DNA of 64,000 nucleotides, from the NCBI GenBank assembly GCA_032358165.1, contig JAALGY010000053.1, positions 992,001 through 1,056,000 of the forward strand, given 5' to 3'. The DNA comes from Diplosphaera chodatii. Lineage: Eukaryota; Chlorophyta; Trebouxiophyceae; Prasiolales; Stichococcaceae. A program made the position numbers and the translations under genes. Each line of letters opens with the position of its first letter. Within the stretch, counting starts at the first letter, position 1. Of the stretch, positions 1-13,100 are shown in pieces. The notes beneath the pieces were generated by a model. That model was not told the origin of the DNA. It was given only the letters and a program-made list of their open reading frames with translations, and made no database searches.

Positions 1-24
1 GGGCTGCTGATGCCTTGGCTGCAG

Positions 25-3000
25 GCGGGGGTAAGACGCGGCGGTACTATCTCGCTGCAAACACAATCGTTTGGGATTACCTGCCCCTCGGCATCAACGC
101 ATGCCAGGGTCGGGACCTCAGCTCGGAGGAAGCCCTGTACGCGCGCGGCGGCAACTCTTCCACATATGTCAAGGCCCAGTTCCAGGGGTTCACGGATGCG
201 AGCTTCAGCAAGCAGCTGGTGGGTATGCATGCTGATTTCGCGCTGGGTGTGGTCTGCCGTTGCATGAACGGCTGCTGGCGCGCCTCACTCATCGCGGCAC
301 TCATTGAACTTTTGGTGCTGTCTGCCATGTGCAGGCCAGGCCAGCGGACGAGGAGCACCTGGGCAACATGGTGAGAACGTAGCCTCATAAGTGTTTTGCC
401 AGCAAGCGTCTGGTTGGCTGAGGTCAGGTTGTAACTGCCTGGTTTTCGCTCATGCACACACTGTGATGGTGACCCCCACTGCTGCTGCGCAGGGTCCACT
501 ACTGCGTGCTGCGGTGGGTGACATCATGGAGGTTCACCTGCTGAACAACCTCACCTTCCCCATCGACATCGTGCCCGGCGGCGTCGTGTCCAGCGCCCAC
601 CAGGCCGTCAAGGTTGCGGGCCCCGGCGAGACGGTCGTCTATGCATGGAGCGTTCCTGCAGAGGTGTGTCATCAGGGAGGATGTTGTCACGCTGGCAACA
701 TCTGCATGTGCATGCCCAGTAAACCCAGGAGAAAGCACCAGCGTATCTGCTGCATTCGTTGATGAATGCTGTACATGTTCATCTAAACAGGCTGGCCCGT
801 CAACTGAGTCCAACAGCACATCGGCCATGTGGCTCTACCGGTCGCTGGTGGACCAGCAGGCACATGCTAATGCAGGACTCTTTGGTGAGATGTGATGGTG
901 TTGATGCAGAGTCCTGCAGGAGCGTCCGCTGCAAACACCAAGTCGGTGCCCTGATGAAACTTGTGCTGCATTGTCTCATGCAGGTCCAATCATCATTACA
1001 CGTGCGGCTGCTGCTGACGCAAATGCCAAGCCAAAGGACGTCGATCGCGAGTTCATCACATTGTTCCAGGTGTGGAAAGTGTGATATGCCGCAAATGGAT
1101 CGCAGGACGCCCATGCACCATGCAGCACAGCATACAAAGTAAAGAATTGAACACCCTTTTCTTGCTGATGCGGGGAACACTCTGCCGCAGGTTGTGGACG
1201 AGGGTGCATCGCCATTCACTGCGGCCAGTGCCAAGCGATTCGGCGGTCCTGATGGCATGGATGGCATCTCAGAGGACGAGTTCTCCGAGTCGCAGCTTAA
1301 GCATTCAATCAACGGTAAGCATGCCAATTCATTGACGCGGACGTTGTAAGCATAGAATCAGGACAGCATGTCAAAGAACAGAGTTCTGGCATCCCACAGG
1401 ATGTCAGCACAGTTTGTCCCCGATGCAGGCCGCATCTTCTGCAACCTGCGCGGCCTGAATGCCAGCGTCGGCGAGCGTGTGCGGTGGCACACCGTCGTCC
1501 AGGTGTGTTTGATCGCTCCACACATGCACAGGCTGCCGCCAAGCGCTTGATTCGTTCTACTCCCGGTTGTGCCTGCTCTATGGGCTTGTCAGCAGTCACC
1601 TGCTGTTTTATTTGCTCTTGACCCGAACACCACATTCTGGGGCTCGACAGCATGCACAGGAACTCACAGACAAGTGATTGCAATTCTGCAGGGCAACGAA
1701 GTCGACGTGCACAACGCTCACTGGTGAGCCCTCATGTCACGCCCACTGCTCAAACCGGCTATGCTTTGTGAACTCCAAGCACTCTCGGTGAATGTCATGT
1801 GCCTATCTGACGCATTGTGTGTGTGTCGTAGGCACGGTCTTGTGAGCCGCGCTTCCCTCCTCCCTATGTTCATATGGACTCTCCATCTTCACCTAGCTCT
1901 GGTCCTTGAACCAAACCTGCTGCCAGTTTGCTAGGCAGTTGTCAGCGCCTGATGTCATGCATATGCCACCCTGATGTGAATTGCACGATTCGCTGTGCGT
2001 AGGTGCTCAACCAGGATGGTACAAATGCCGACCAGTTCAACCTCCTACCCTCCAAGTGAGCTGCTGCAGTGCATCATGTGGCTTGCTATAGCGGAAAATG
2101 CTGCCAGATGCCTGGCGGACCATGCAAGCTGTGCTCTGCTGCAGGGTCTACACTGCCGAGCTCGTTACCGACAACCCTGGCAGCTGGCTGCTGCACTGCC
2201 ACGTCAACAAGCACTTCAGCTCTGGCATGCAGGTGTGCTCTTACACACTTGCTGCGTGACCTGCACAGCAACAGCTGCTCCTGTGTTTCGCGAAAATCTG
2301 GTGGCTGCCGGTCAGGATAGCAATAGCATCATCACCACCTCTATGTCTATCTTACCTTGGTGGATGCGCAGGCACTGGTCACCTTGAAGGGCAGCCAGCC
2401 GACACCCTTCACCATGACCGGCGTGGAGAGGACGTACTACATCCAGGTCGGTTCTGGTCCCCTACACTGCAACAGGGCAGCATTCTGACATTGCTCCCAG
2501 GCGCTGATGCCGCTTGCTGGGCAGGACGCAGCTGACACGTGCTTTCGTGCACAGATCTTCATCACCTCTGCACTCATCTTGCCTGCAGGCAGAGGAGGGT
2601 CTCTGGAACTATGTCCCCACCGGCGGCAACCTATGCTCTGGACGCAAGACCGCCTTCATCCCTGATGCCCTGGTGTTCCTGGAGAAGACCCCGGCCCGCA
2701 TCGGCAGGACCAACATCAAGGTGTGCAACCGCACGAGCCTGCTTGCTTGATTAAATGGACTCATCACATGCAGGAGTGCTTTGGGATGAGTCATGAGTTG
2801 TGGTGTTGGTGGCTGACAAACAAGATGTTGTTTTGCAGGCACGGTATGTCGAGTACACAGATGCCACGTTCAAGACCAAGCGGGTGAGCATGCTGCTGAG
2901 ACCCAACATGCCTGCGCATGGCGTCAGTCGAGCACCTGGTGTGCAGCAACTGGCCTGCATCTGTGTGCACACGACGGCCAACATCACGTTGGGCTCTGCT

Positions 3001-6000
3001 GTTTTAGGTGCGCACGCAGGCTGAGCAGCACCTCGGACTCCTGGGCCCTGTCATCAGGGCGGAGGTCGGCGATTCCGTCAGGTGATCCTGCAGTTTCTAT
3101 TGTCGCCACCAGAGGCGCACAACAGCTGCTGCCCTGGCTGCATGACGAGCAGCACCAGGGAGGAGAGTCATGCAGCAGTGCCAACGAAAAATGCTGCGCC
3201 GCGCTGCAGGGTGGTGTTCCGCAACCAGGTCCGGTTCCCAACCACGATCCACGTCCACGGGCTGCTGTACAACAAGAGCTCCGAGGGCTCGCCGTACGAT
3301 GACGGCACCACTGGTGAGCGGACCGCACCATGCAGGACTGGCAATCGCTGGAAGTGGTTACTGCTGCAGCATGCCTGTGACATGCTCAGCTCCACGGTCC
3401 AGGAATGTATTGTGCACGAATCTGCCATGTCCATGTCAAGCAGCACATGAGGCTGTTGGTCGCACACATGAATGCAGGTGCAGACAAGGCGGACGATGGC
3501 GTGCCGACCGGGCAGACACACATCTACTCATACCATGTGCCCGAGCGTGCCGGACCCGGTTTGGCTGAGCCCAGCAGCAAGATGTGGATGTGCGTTCCTC
3601 TAGCATCTGTCACCTTGAAGCAATTCTACCCTAGCGTCTCACAGATGGTGTCGAGAATAACTGCACACGCACAAATCTGTGCATGATGCTGCACGTTGTT
3701 TCATCATGTGCGCATGTTGATGTATGTTGCACATTCAATGGTGCAGCGACTTTGCTCATATTGTCAGCTCGCCCGCAACAGGTACCACTCGCACGCTGAT
3801 GAGGCGGCGGACACGTACGCCGGGCTGGTGGGCGCCATCGTGGTGTCCCGCCGCGGCTCCAGCCGCCCTGACGGCACGCCAGTGGACGTGGACCGAGAGT
3901 TCGTCATGTTCTTCAGGTGGGCAAGCTTGTTGCGCTCCTGAGCAGGTTTCGCTGCCAAGTTGGGTGTTTGGATGCATCGCATGCTTCGCTGCTTGTACGG
4001 CTATAATTGGACGGGTCAGTTTGCTAGCTAGGTCCCCACATGTCACATTGGTGTCGATGTTTGCAGTGTCATGGACGAGACGTCGTCCTCGCTGTTTGTC
4101 GCCAACCTGAACAAGGCGCTGGGTCCGGCATATGTGGGAGCCAAGGGTCTGCCTGAGGTGTGCACATCTGCAGTTGTGGCATAGTGCCGCTGTGCGCAAC
4201 CAGCAAGCCACTGCCAGTCAATGTGCATTTCCGCTGCCACCTTGCCTGTACTAGTCATACTCACCGCATGTCATGCTGCCCTGCCCTGCAGATCCATAGC
4301 AGCATGCCGGCACAGTCGTCCAACAATAGCAACGGCGGCGACCTGGCAACGACCGAAGGCGTGCCGTCCAGTGTGGCTGACCTTGCCGCCGGTTCCAACC
4401 TCACCATGCTCTCTGAGCTGCTGGATGACCCAGAGTTCCAGGTGGCCGACCGCTGACAGCAACATCGTGTGTCATTGGTCTGAGTGTGCGGCTGGGCCCT
4501 TTGCATCGTACATACATAGGCATGTGGTGCCCTCCTGTCGGAGCTCCAATGTTTGTTCATTTTGCAAACGCAGGAGTCTAACCTCAAGCATAGCATCAAT
4601 GGCTTCATGTACTGCAACATGCCGGGCCTGGAGGCTCGCCTGGGCCAGCGCGTCAGGTGATTTCAGGACCCTGCTGAGCTGACATGACTGCACGTCCTCG
4701 TGCTGATGTGCCATGGCACACGATCTGCATGCGACTGCACGCTGCGAGGGCTGACTTCCCTGTCATGTTGTGCTCTCCAGGTTCTACGTCATGTCGCTTG
4801 GCGACGAGGTATGTAGCACAGCGTGCTTTGACAGTGTCACAAAGACTGCTGCTGGCACATCCACCACAACCACGGCTGGCAACAAAGCCTGAACGAGCAC
4901 AGGCAACTCGGGTGCACACGTCGTGGACCCGCAGGTGGACCTGCACACGCCCAACCTGGAGGCGGCCACCCTGGATTGGCAGGGCCAGGGCACCTCCTCG
5001 CTCTTCTTCCTGCCCGGCAACATGGAGACGGCGGACGCGCAGCTCACCGCCGAGGGGCGCTGGCTGTTCCGCTGCAGGGTGGCCGACCACGTGGGCGCCG
5101 GCATGGAGGTGCGGGTCGCCAGCCGCCTGCCCGTTGCCTCATTGCATTGCACTGCCTCCGACCGTACTCGACATGTGTACCCGCACTGCCGCTGGCTCCA
5201 CTGTGCTCGACATGCGGGAGGCTTGTTTCATCAGCGTACTGGTTTGGGTCAGAAAGCACCTGCAGCTATGTGCCGTCCTGCTGCTCCCCAGGCTATGTTC
5301 CTGACGCACCCGGCCGACGGGTCCGCGCTGGCGCCCGCGCTGGCCACCACCCGCGCGGAGCCCGCGGTGTTTGACAACGGCGCGGCGCCCTCGGACCCGA
5401 ACGCCGACTTCGACGACGGCCCCGGCAACACGCCGCAAGCTGACGTAAGCCCTTGGCATCAGCAGCGGGTCGCCACTTGTTCTGCAAGGTCTGCGCATGC
5501 ACACATACAGTTCTATTGAAGGGCTCGCTAATCAGTGCCTGTCTGCGTCTTCACATGCTGACCATCGGCCCTGCTGTTCGATGCGCCGCAGGTACAGGCT
5601 GCGGTGCTCAAGTCGTCATCATCGCCGGCAGCCTTCCAGCCGCTGCTCAAGGCATCCCCAGCTATCACCAATGCCACGCAGGCGCAGCTCAGCCTGCCCG
5701 GCTCCGCTGGCAACCCTACCGCCATCTACAGCACCGGAAGGTTCGGCCTCTCACAGCAGGGATCACGGTTGTATCTACAAGCCCATCTGTTTTGGCTATT
5801 GCACATGCCTGAAGCATTGATCTTGCACAAGCTGCCAGCTCCATACCAGTGGTTGCAACATGACCTGCATCATGTTGCAGGCCAGCCAGCTCCAACGGCA
5901 GCGCCTTCTCCAAGCTGGCGGCTGGCCTGTCGCTGACACCGCTAAAGGACCTCGCCTTTGCGTTCGGCCAGTCTGTGCGCGATGCGCTCTTCGGCTCGAA

Positions 6001-8501
6001 TGAGCTGGTAAGGACATCCAAAGGATGCTGCATGGCTGCCGCTTGTGCTTTGACCCTCAGGAACGCTCGCTGACAAGGGCGGAGGCAATGCAGCACCCGA
6101 TTTTCGTATGCTCGCAGCCGTCTCTGGAGAGCGTCGCAAGGGACACGTCCAGGGGCAAGGCTATCAGCGTGCCCGTCACGAGGACCTACTACATCCAGGC
6201 AGAGTACGATATCTGGAACTACGCTCCGGCTGGCCTCGACAGGTATCCCTGGCGCTACTAAACTGTCTCAACGATGACGAACTGGTACCTCATGTCACAA
6301 ACTGTTGCTGGCTTCACTGCTGCAGCAGCTGACAGGCGTGAGTTCGCAGTTGCGTCTGAGCACCTCGACACTCCGCTCCAGGTGTACTGGCCAAAAGTTC
6401 GAGGGTGATCAGCAGCTGTATACCATGCGGCTGAATAACACACTGGGGCCGAAGGCATACAAGGCGCTGTACCGTGCATATAGTGAGTGTAGCTCTGCGC
6501 TCTGTTCATGCTTGGTCAGGACATGTGCCGGCCATTCTCCTCTCGCTCTGTGTAGAATTGCTGACAGTCAGATGCACGTCAGCACGGGTGCTGCAAGGGC
6601 TGCCTGACACAGCTCAGCGCTGCACAGTATTTACTCGCCCTGCTGTGCTGCAGGCGACGAAACCTTCAAGACTGCCCTGCCACACGATCCCATGCTCGGG
6701 GTGCTTGGCCCATTCGTCTATGCTCAGGTGCTGGGGCCATGATGCGCATCGTCATGCCCCAATGCAACTCGGCCGTTAACAGTTGTAACAGAGCGCAGCC
6801 ATTCCTGCAATGTAGGTGGGCGACACACTGAAGATCGTGTTCCGCAACACGCTGTCCTTCGGTGTAAACCTGTTCCTGGGCGGTGAGTGACCTGATAGCC
6901 TTCCACAGTGCTGCGTGTGAACAGGACTCTGTGGCCTGCGGACGTCTAATGGCATAGTCTGACGTCTAATGGCAGAGTCTGACGCGGCATACCTGAAATC
7001 CATTGCAGGCGGCTTGATCCCAGAGGATAGCCTCAAGGCCACAGCAACTGTGGACCAGGACGTGACCTTCGAGTACACCTGGCAGGTAAGTCTAGTTCAC
7101 AGGATCATCTTCCCATTGGCATGTGCGCCGTTGTAATCTCGCAGCTGACACCTTCTAACTCACGTGGCAGGTGCCGCCAGAGGCAGGGCCTCAGGACGAT
7201 GACCCTTCGACCATCCACTTCCCGGTGAGAAGGCTGGCACATACCATATCTGCGCAACGATGGAGCACCAAGCATCACTCATTTCATCTACCTGCCACAC
7301 GTAAGTTTCCCAGCACTATGCAGGCCTGCCACAAACTCAGCTGTGTGGTGCCTGCGCTGCAGTACTACAGCACGGTGGACCTGGTGCCGCACCAGTACAG
7401 CGGGCTGGTGGGCGTTGTGGCCATCGGCCGCATGGGCACCTTCGCCGCCGACGGTGCGCAGCACCAGCCGCGGACTACTGCTGCGCACGCCCAACAGTGG
7501 CACGCACTGACTCCTGCGCATTCAGCTGCCCCGCACGAGCGCCCGCCTTGATGACTGCTGATGATTCTGCTGAAACACTGGACGCAGGCACCATCCCGGG
7601 CATCGACGTGGTGCAGCCGCTGTACTTCAACATCTGGGACGAGTCCAAGTCCGTCTTCTTCCAGGCCAACGTCAAGGCCTTCAACCCAGACGTGGACCAG
7701 GTGCGCACGTGTTCTCAGCGTGTGCACTGCCGTGCTTGCCAGGCGTTTCACAATAGATGTGGTGCTGACCCGCTGTGGCGAGTGCAGACCGACGAAGGCT
7801 TTGGCGAAGGCAACCTTAAGCACTCCATCAATGGATATGTGTTCTGCAACATGCCAGACGTGAGTCCACACATCTGACTGCTTCGTAACATGTTTATTTG
7901 ACGATTTCCAAAATGATTTATTTATTTATTGAAATTTGCAGAATTTATACTATGATGAACGACGCGATGCGTCGGCATGCAGTAGTGTGTACAGTGCACT
8001 GCGTGAACTGATGGTATCGCATCTGTGAATTGCAGATTACGTTGAAGGAGGGCCGCACAGCTCGGATGATGCTGCTGGGTGGTGGCACAGAAAATGATAT
8101 GCACTCCAGCGTATTCCGCAATCAGGTGGGATGGGCTGCATCTGTTGTGTGTCATGCTATACACATGATCGTTGCAACCGCGCAATGGCAAATGAATACC
8201 ACTTTCACCAACTGCATGTGATGTGTGCAGGTCCTGACATACGACAAACAACACACTGGAATGACGCAGCTCTTCCCGTCTGTGGCACGAACAGCGGAAC
8301 TGGTGGCGTCCAAGCCCGGCATCTGGCAGTACAACTGCGATGTGCAGGACCATCTCATCGCAGGTACATGCCACGCCTTGCAAGCATGCAGCACAAGGAA
8401 ACTACCCCAGCACTGCACTCGATAGACATGTTTCTCCATGCCCAGTGAGCCTGCGTTGCTGTGCTCGTGCAGGGATGCAAGCTCGGTTGGTTGTGACATG
8501 A
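25..8501 (+). CDS. FOX1: Multicopper ferroxidase, Fox1/ceruloplasmin-like, 5' partial
   Basis: This gene encodes a secreted or plasma-membrane multicopper oxidase of the ceruloplasmin/hephaestin/algal Fox1 family, which oxidises Fe(II) to Fe(III) with O2 for high-affinity iron uptake. I chained about 38 exons giving roughly 1,230 residues. The N-terminus lies before the window. Three repeats of a two-cupredoxin unit are visible, each opening with YY-(L/I)-x-A/Q...W-(D/N)-Y and carrying LKHSING near its middle. They run approximately over 25-2400, 2420-5290 and 6180-8501. Each unit ends with a type 1 copper motif C-x4-H-x4-M: HCHVNKHFSSGM, RCRVADHVGAGM and NCDVQDHLIAGM. The HxxHxH and HCH trinuclear ligands sit at the end of unit 1, and HVHG and HSH in the first domain of unit 2. 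A linker rich in Ser and Ala (5300-6180) joins units 2 and 3. The last exon (8473-8501) ends GMQARLVVT-stop. The family call is firm; individual exon edges in the middle are less so. Confidence 0.9.
1832..1841 (+). other. 10-base micro-exon of the ferroxidase gene
   Basis: The sequence GCACGGTCTT is flanked by tag on the left and gtgagc on the right. It is needed to complete the copper-ligand motif: the exon before it ends CAC-TG at 1723 (phase 2), the micro-exon supplies G-CAC-GGT-CTT, and the next exon opens at 2003 with GTG-CTC-AAC. The product reads HNAHWHGLVLNQDG, in which the three His are the expected type 2/3 copper ligands. Without it, the tryptophan codon and the third histidine are lost. 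It is inferred from the reading frame only. Confidence 0.75.
6941..6984. repeat. Two-copy 20-base tandem duplication within a ferroxidase intron
   Basis: The unit gacgtctaatggcatagtct at 6941-6960 is repeated at 6961-6980 with a single change (t to g at the fifteenth base), followed by the first four bases of a third copy. It lies in the intron between the exon ending with FLGG (about 6882) and the exon opening with GLIPEDS (about 7010). It looks like a recent replication-slippage duplication with no coding effect. Confidence 0.8.
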
Positions 8502-9026
8502 AGACGCTGGCGTGGTACTGGACGCACACCCTGTGCTATAGCTATGACACGAAATTACTACTTGGGCGCTCATGGTGTGACATCACCGCTCATCGCTCGC
8601 CGCACTGTTTGCTGAAGTCTCACAATGAAGTACGGTATGACGAGCATGTTTTGGTTCAGATACATTGGATGGCTGGGTGTGCGCTTATCATGTGTTGGAG
8701 CCACCAGCAGTTTCTTGATTACTGTGCCAATGCAAATGTGTCGAAGTGATTGTGCGGATATCCTGCTGTGGATCAGTGGAAGCATCTGCGCCACCGCGCA
8801 TGCCGTTATTGCTTATGTCTGTGTGTGTGACTGCCGCCGATTTATGAGGACTCTAGTGCCAAGTATGATGCAAGTCCCTTGGCGAAGGATCAAGGCAGGT
8901 GCAGCACGCCGTGAAGCCATTGCTGGTTTCGGATTTGACATCAGTTGAATTGCCATCAGTCTGCAGCTGGCACAGGGACGAGGCGTCCACATTCCTGCGT
9001 GTCTTCTGTGAAGCTTCATCGTCAGC
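8502..9026. other. Intergenic: ferroxidase 3' end and promoter of the pentapeptide gene
   Basis: The stretch carries the 3' untranslated region of the ferroxidase and the upstream region of the next gene on the same strand. I see no convincing open frame with algal codon use, no RNA gene and no clear TGTAA polyadenylation signal. Confidence 0.5.
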
Positions 9027-9834
9027 ATGGGAGCACTGGCATTGCAGCCCAGCCTGGCTCTGCGCAGCGACGTGGGTCACAGTATGTGTGAAAGTCGCTG
9101 CATGCAGCTTTGCAGAATGTGCAGTAATTTGTTACCCGATGTGTCGCATCCAACGCAGATGCTGACGTGTTTGGCAATGCGCCCATACAGCGGTTGACTG
9201 CCACCGTCAGTGTGTCCATGCTTGATTCACGTAGGCATGTTTCAGAAGCGGCAGCGTGCGGTTGGGCTCCAGGCATGCTGCCAGGCGACACGCTGTGTCA
9301 GCACCGCTGGCTGCGGCGCGAATGGATGGCGAAAGGGCGCCTGGCATCAGCGTGCAGCTGGCAGCGGCAGCAGCCTCTGCCGCCGTGCTGCTGTCCTCGT
9401 TCAGTGCGTCGGCAGTGTCAGGCGGCGGTGGACTGGGCAACGACTTCGATTTCCAGGATCAGACTGGCAAGGATTTTGCCGGCGGCCAGTTCTACAAGGT
9501 GAACATGCGGGGCACAATCTGGAAGGACGCAAACTTGAGCCGCGCAAATCTGTTTGGCAGCTTTGCCAAGGGCGCCATCTTCAATGGCGCTGACCTCACA
9601 AATGCAGACCTCGAGAGTGTGGATTTTGAGGGGGCAGACCTCAGCAATGCGCTCCTTGTCGAAGTGGAGACTTCGGGCGCGCAGTTCAGGAAGCTCAAGA
9701 GCATTGAAGGCAGCGACTGGACTGACACTCTGCTTCGGAAGGACCAAAAGAACTACCTGTGCTCAATAGCCAGCGGCACAAACCCTAAGACAGGCGTCGA
9801 CACGCGCGAGTCTTTGGGATGTCCGCCAGCTTGA
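9027..9834 (+). CDS. Thylakoid lumenal pentapeptide-repeat protein (TL15/TL17 type)
   Basis: The product is a small chloroplast lumen protein with a right-handed beta-helix of pentapeptide repeats; members are known from the lumen proteome but their function is unclear. My model has three exons (9027-9081, 9159-9205, 9235-9834), 233 residues. The N-terminal part is rich in Ala, Arg and Ser, as in a transit peptide. A hydrophobic Ala-rich stretch ending SSFSASA is a likely thylakoid signal. The mature part contains successive A(D/N)LxX units: [30 protein letters not shown]. The C-terminus has [20 protein letters not shown] followed by GCPPA, closely resembling the two-cysteine end of plant TL15/TL17.4 proteins. 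The single large exon from 9235 is secure. The first two short exons and the start at 9027 are inferred from phase-compatible splice sites; the start could instead be the in-frame ATG at 9322. Confidence 0.85.
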
Positions 9835-10166
9835 GCACGCAGAGGCAGGCTCTCCTGTGCAATAGGCGCAATTTTTACTTGGTACTGCCAGATATATCCA
9901 TGTTCCCGCACGGAGATCGCATTGTAGTGACTCTAAGAGTGTCTTGCCAGTAACGCATATAAGCTTAGTTTGGTGCAAAGCCATTCAACCGAATCCCCTG
10001 TCAATACGGTGACATAGTCCACAATGCCTGCCTGCGTTGTTGCAACAAACATCTTGACATCTACATATCCACAGGCAGAGTGCTACACACCCGCAGCTCA
10101 ACAAGCTTGCCGGCATGCGTGCAGAAAACTTAGCTAATGCTGCTTTCCCTACAATCGCAAGAGTAG
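9835..10166. other. Intergenic, convergent 3' regions
   Basis: This is the space between the 3' ends of the pentapeptide gene (+) and the MATE gene (-). It is less GC-rich than its surroundings. I see no gene in it. Confidence 0.5.
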
Positions 10167-13100
10167 CTAGGGCCGGTCGCCTGCTCCCAGCAGCCCGCTG
10201 GCCTCTTCCTCGCCTTCTAGTGCAGCCGCCTTGCTGGCAGCCACCCGCGTCGCGGCCTTCCCAGCCTCGGCTGCCCAGTCAAATCGACTGACGATGACCC
10301 CTAGACCGATCGCCTGGACGGACGTTGCCACCTGCGGCGATGGGACACTGGCATCACCTAACTGCAGGAGGTGGCAACATGCATCACAACCAATGGCGGG
10401 TGCCACACACTACACCATGAAGAGCTGGGCCCATCACCAGACGCCATCTGCCTACGCCAGCATCACCACAACCGGTTGTTGGCACAGAGTAAAGGCGACC
10501 CACCAGCAAGCCTCCCCACAATCCGTGTATCCCCAGGTGGAAGCGAAACGCCAACAGTGCCGCCAGCGGCAGCCCCAGCATCCAGTAGCTAATGAAGTTG
10601 GTGATGGCCCCGATCGTCTGCCGCCCCGCACCCCGGACCACCCCTGCGACAGCCACAGTGCATGTGTTGTCCGTCAACTCTCGACATTGCTACCACACCA
10701 TTGCTTATTAGCGTCGGACGGTCGTTCACAGCCCGACTGCAGTGCGACAGGGAAGTCGCATGCGGCCATGTCCCGGGTGCGTGCTTGTCACGGCACCTGA
10801 CAGCACCCCGTTTGCCCCGTCGCCAATCAGCGCCGCCCCCAGGATGGGCATTACGCTGGCGCCCAGCGAGATGACTGCGGCGTCGTTGGAGAAGACGCCG
10901 CCCAGCTGCTGCCTGCTGAGCACCACCGCCACCACGATGCTGCCGATGGCAACAAGCGTGAGCAGCGTTGCCACGAGCGCCGCCAGGCGGGCAGCGTCCG
11001 GCCGCCCCTCCCCGAGAGCGTTGCTGACCCTGGTGGATGCTGCGCCTGCAGCGGGATGTCACACGTGAACACGATGAGACGCAGGGTCTGATGGGACCCA
11101 CACCTGCATGGTGCTGCCACTACCCTCATCCTGTGCACGAAAACTCGTCATCAGAACACCAGCCATACAGCAAGACCATGCGTGGGCCATAGCAACGATG
11201 GGTGCGCACCACTGAAACCCAGAGGGATGAGGAACGCTGAGGTTGATACATTGAACAGCCACCCTGCAAGCATCCCAGCACTGGCGGTTGACTTGCCAGG
11301 TCAAGGGAACCTCGACACGATGCACATGCCAGTATGTTGGCAAGCTGCAGATGTGACTGCCCACACCACGTACCCATTGTGGCCGTGCTGAGCTCTGGGT
11401 TTGGCAGCAAACCAGAAAACAAAATCATCATCTGCATACCAACACTGCCAGCATCGACATGTGTTGCACGGTGTTCAACTTGTGATGTACTGCGATAGCC
11501 TTACTGTGATTGCCCCTTTACAACAATGTCAACAGACGTGAGGCCCAGCTGCCATCAGGCTTTTGCATCCACAAGTTGGCTGCTGGTAGACTTGCGTGAC
11601 CCACCTCGAACGTGCTCCACTCCACAATGATCATGGCGGCACTCGGTGCTGCCAAGCACAGGTAGCTCCACCATCCCTTGAAAGCTTGCAACGACCTGCA
11701 CAGCAGGAACGCCATCACATAACGTGCTTCACTATCTTGTTCGCCGCTATGTGAGGCGAGTTCCGATGCGGTTGCAGTTGTGCAGTCATGCACACAAGGC
11801 TCACCAGCCATGCCACGTTTTCTCGGGCGATCCAGAGAGCCGGCGCTCACGGTGCACCACATACCCCAGCAGCATTGCAATCTCCACACCCGTGACAAGG
11901 GTGTTGGTGAAGGCCGCGCCGTCCAGACCGAACCTGGTCAGCGGAACACGGACTGCTTGTCTTCGTCAGCTCGTGGCAGATACAGGAAGCGTTGACTGAC
12001 GATAGTGATGATGTAGACAGATGTAGACGGTTCCAGGGCGCTGGAAACCCACCCGAAGCGGTAGATCAGCAGCCAGTTGAACAGCGGCGACAAGACCAGC
12101 GTGGCGGTGGTGCAAACAGTCTGCGGCTGCACGATGCTCTGCGCTGCTAAGTATCTGTGGAGGCACTGGAACGCGCCTGTGCAACGGGACAGCACCATTG
12201 TGAGTCAAGCGTGTGCTGACTACGAGATATGTATGGCACTGAAGTCGGACTCGAGCTTCCCACAAGGCTGGGCCTCAGGCAGCCGCACCCGCAAAGAATA
12301 TGCTCGGGATCAGGAGCTGCATGTATCTTGAGGCGCCTGCCGCCAAGTCTGGTTGTTGACCTGCGCCGGGCATCGTGCCTGTTGCTTCCCCGTAGTCAGG
12401 GACCCAACAACCGGCAAGCAACTGTCTTACAGCTGCAAACACAAGAAAAGATGATCGCGACCGCACCCATAGCAATCATGAGCGGCTCAAATTTGAGCCA
12501 AACTGGTAGGAGCATCAAGAAGGCTGTCAAGCAGATCAGCGAGCCACGCTGCAGACTGACGCCAACAAGTTCAAACTGCCTGGCGCCATACGCCTGCGAG
12601 GTTTCATGTGGCGGATGTTGCCCAGTTGTGGTGCATATATCTGCATACTGCAGTGATATAATGATGCGATGTGGACAGCCCTCAGCATGTGATCTGCGGA
12701 GCGCACCTGCCCGCAGAGCGTCTCCATGGCTGAACTAAGCCCCGTCAGTAGTGCAAACCCGCTGACATTGGAGAATGAGGTGCCCAACACGGCCGCCGAC
12801 ATTGCGTGCGTACCAAGATGGCCAACGAAGATCAGCGAGATCACCGTGGATCCATAGCCGAACAGAAACTGCATGCTCATGGGGATGCCCAGCGCCAGAC
12901 ACCTGATCAGGCACGCAGCAGGTTTCACGCCGGCGCCCTGGGTCGCACACAACGAACACGGCACAAGCATGGCGCTCTCGCACGCGTCAGCAATGCGCAC
13001 ATTCAGGACTACAAGCCCACCTGACGGCTTCATAACGCAGCTGCTGCCATGTGCTGGCGCTCACGGCTGGAAGGTCATGCTCCAAATCCTCCTTGCAGAC

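Noticed and set aside
1309..1683. Open frame of 124 codons on the minus strand within the ferroxidase
   Set aside because: It lies over well-phased exons and introns of the plus-strand gene and shows no domain; GC-rich sequence opens antisense frames by chance.
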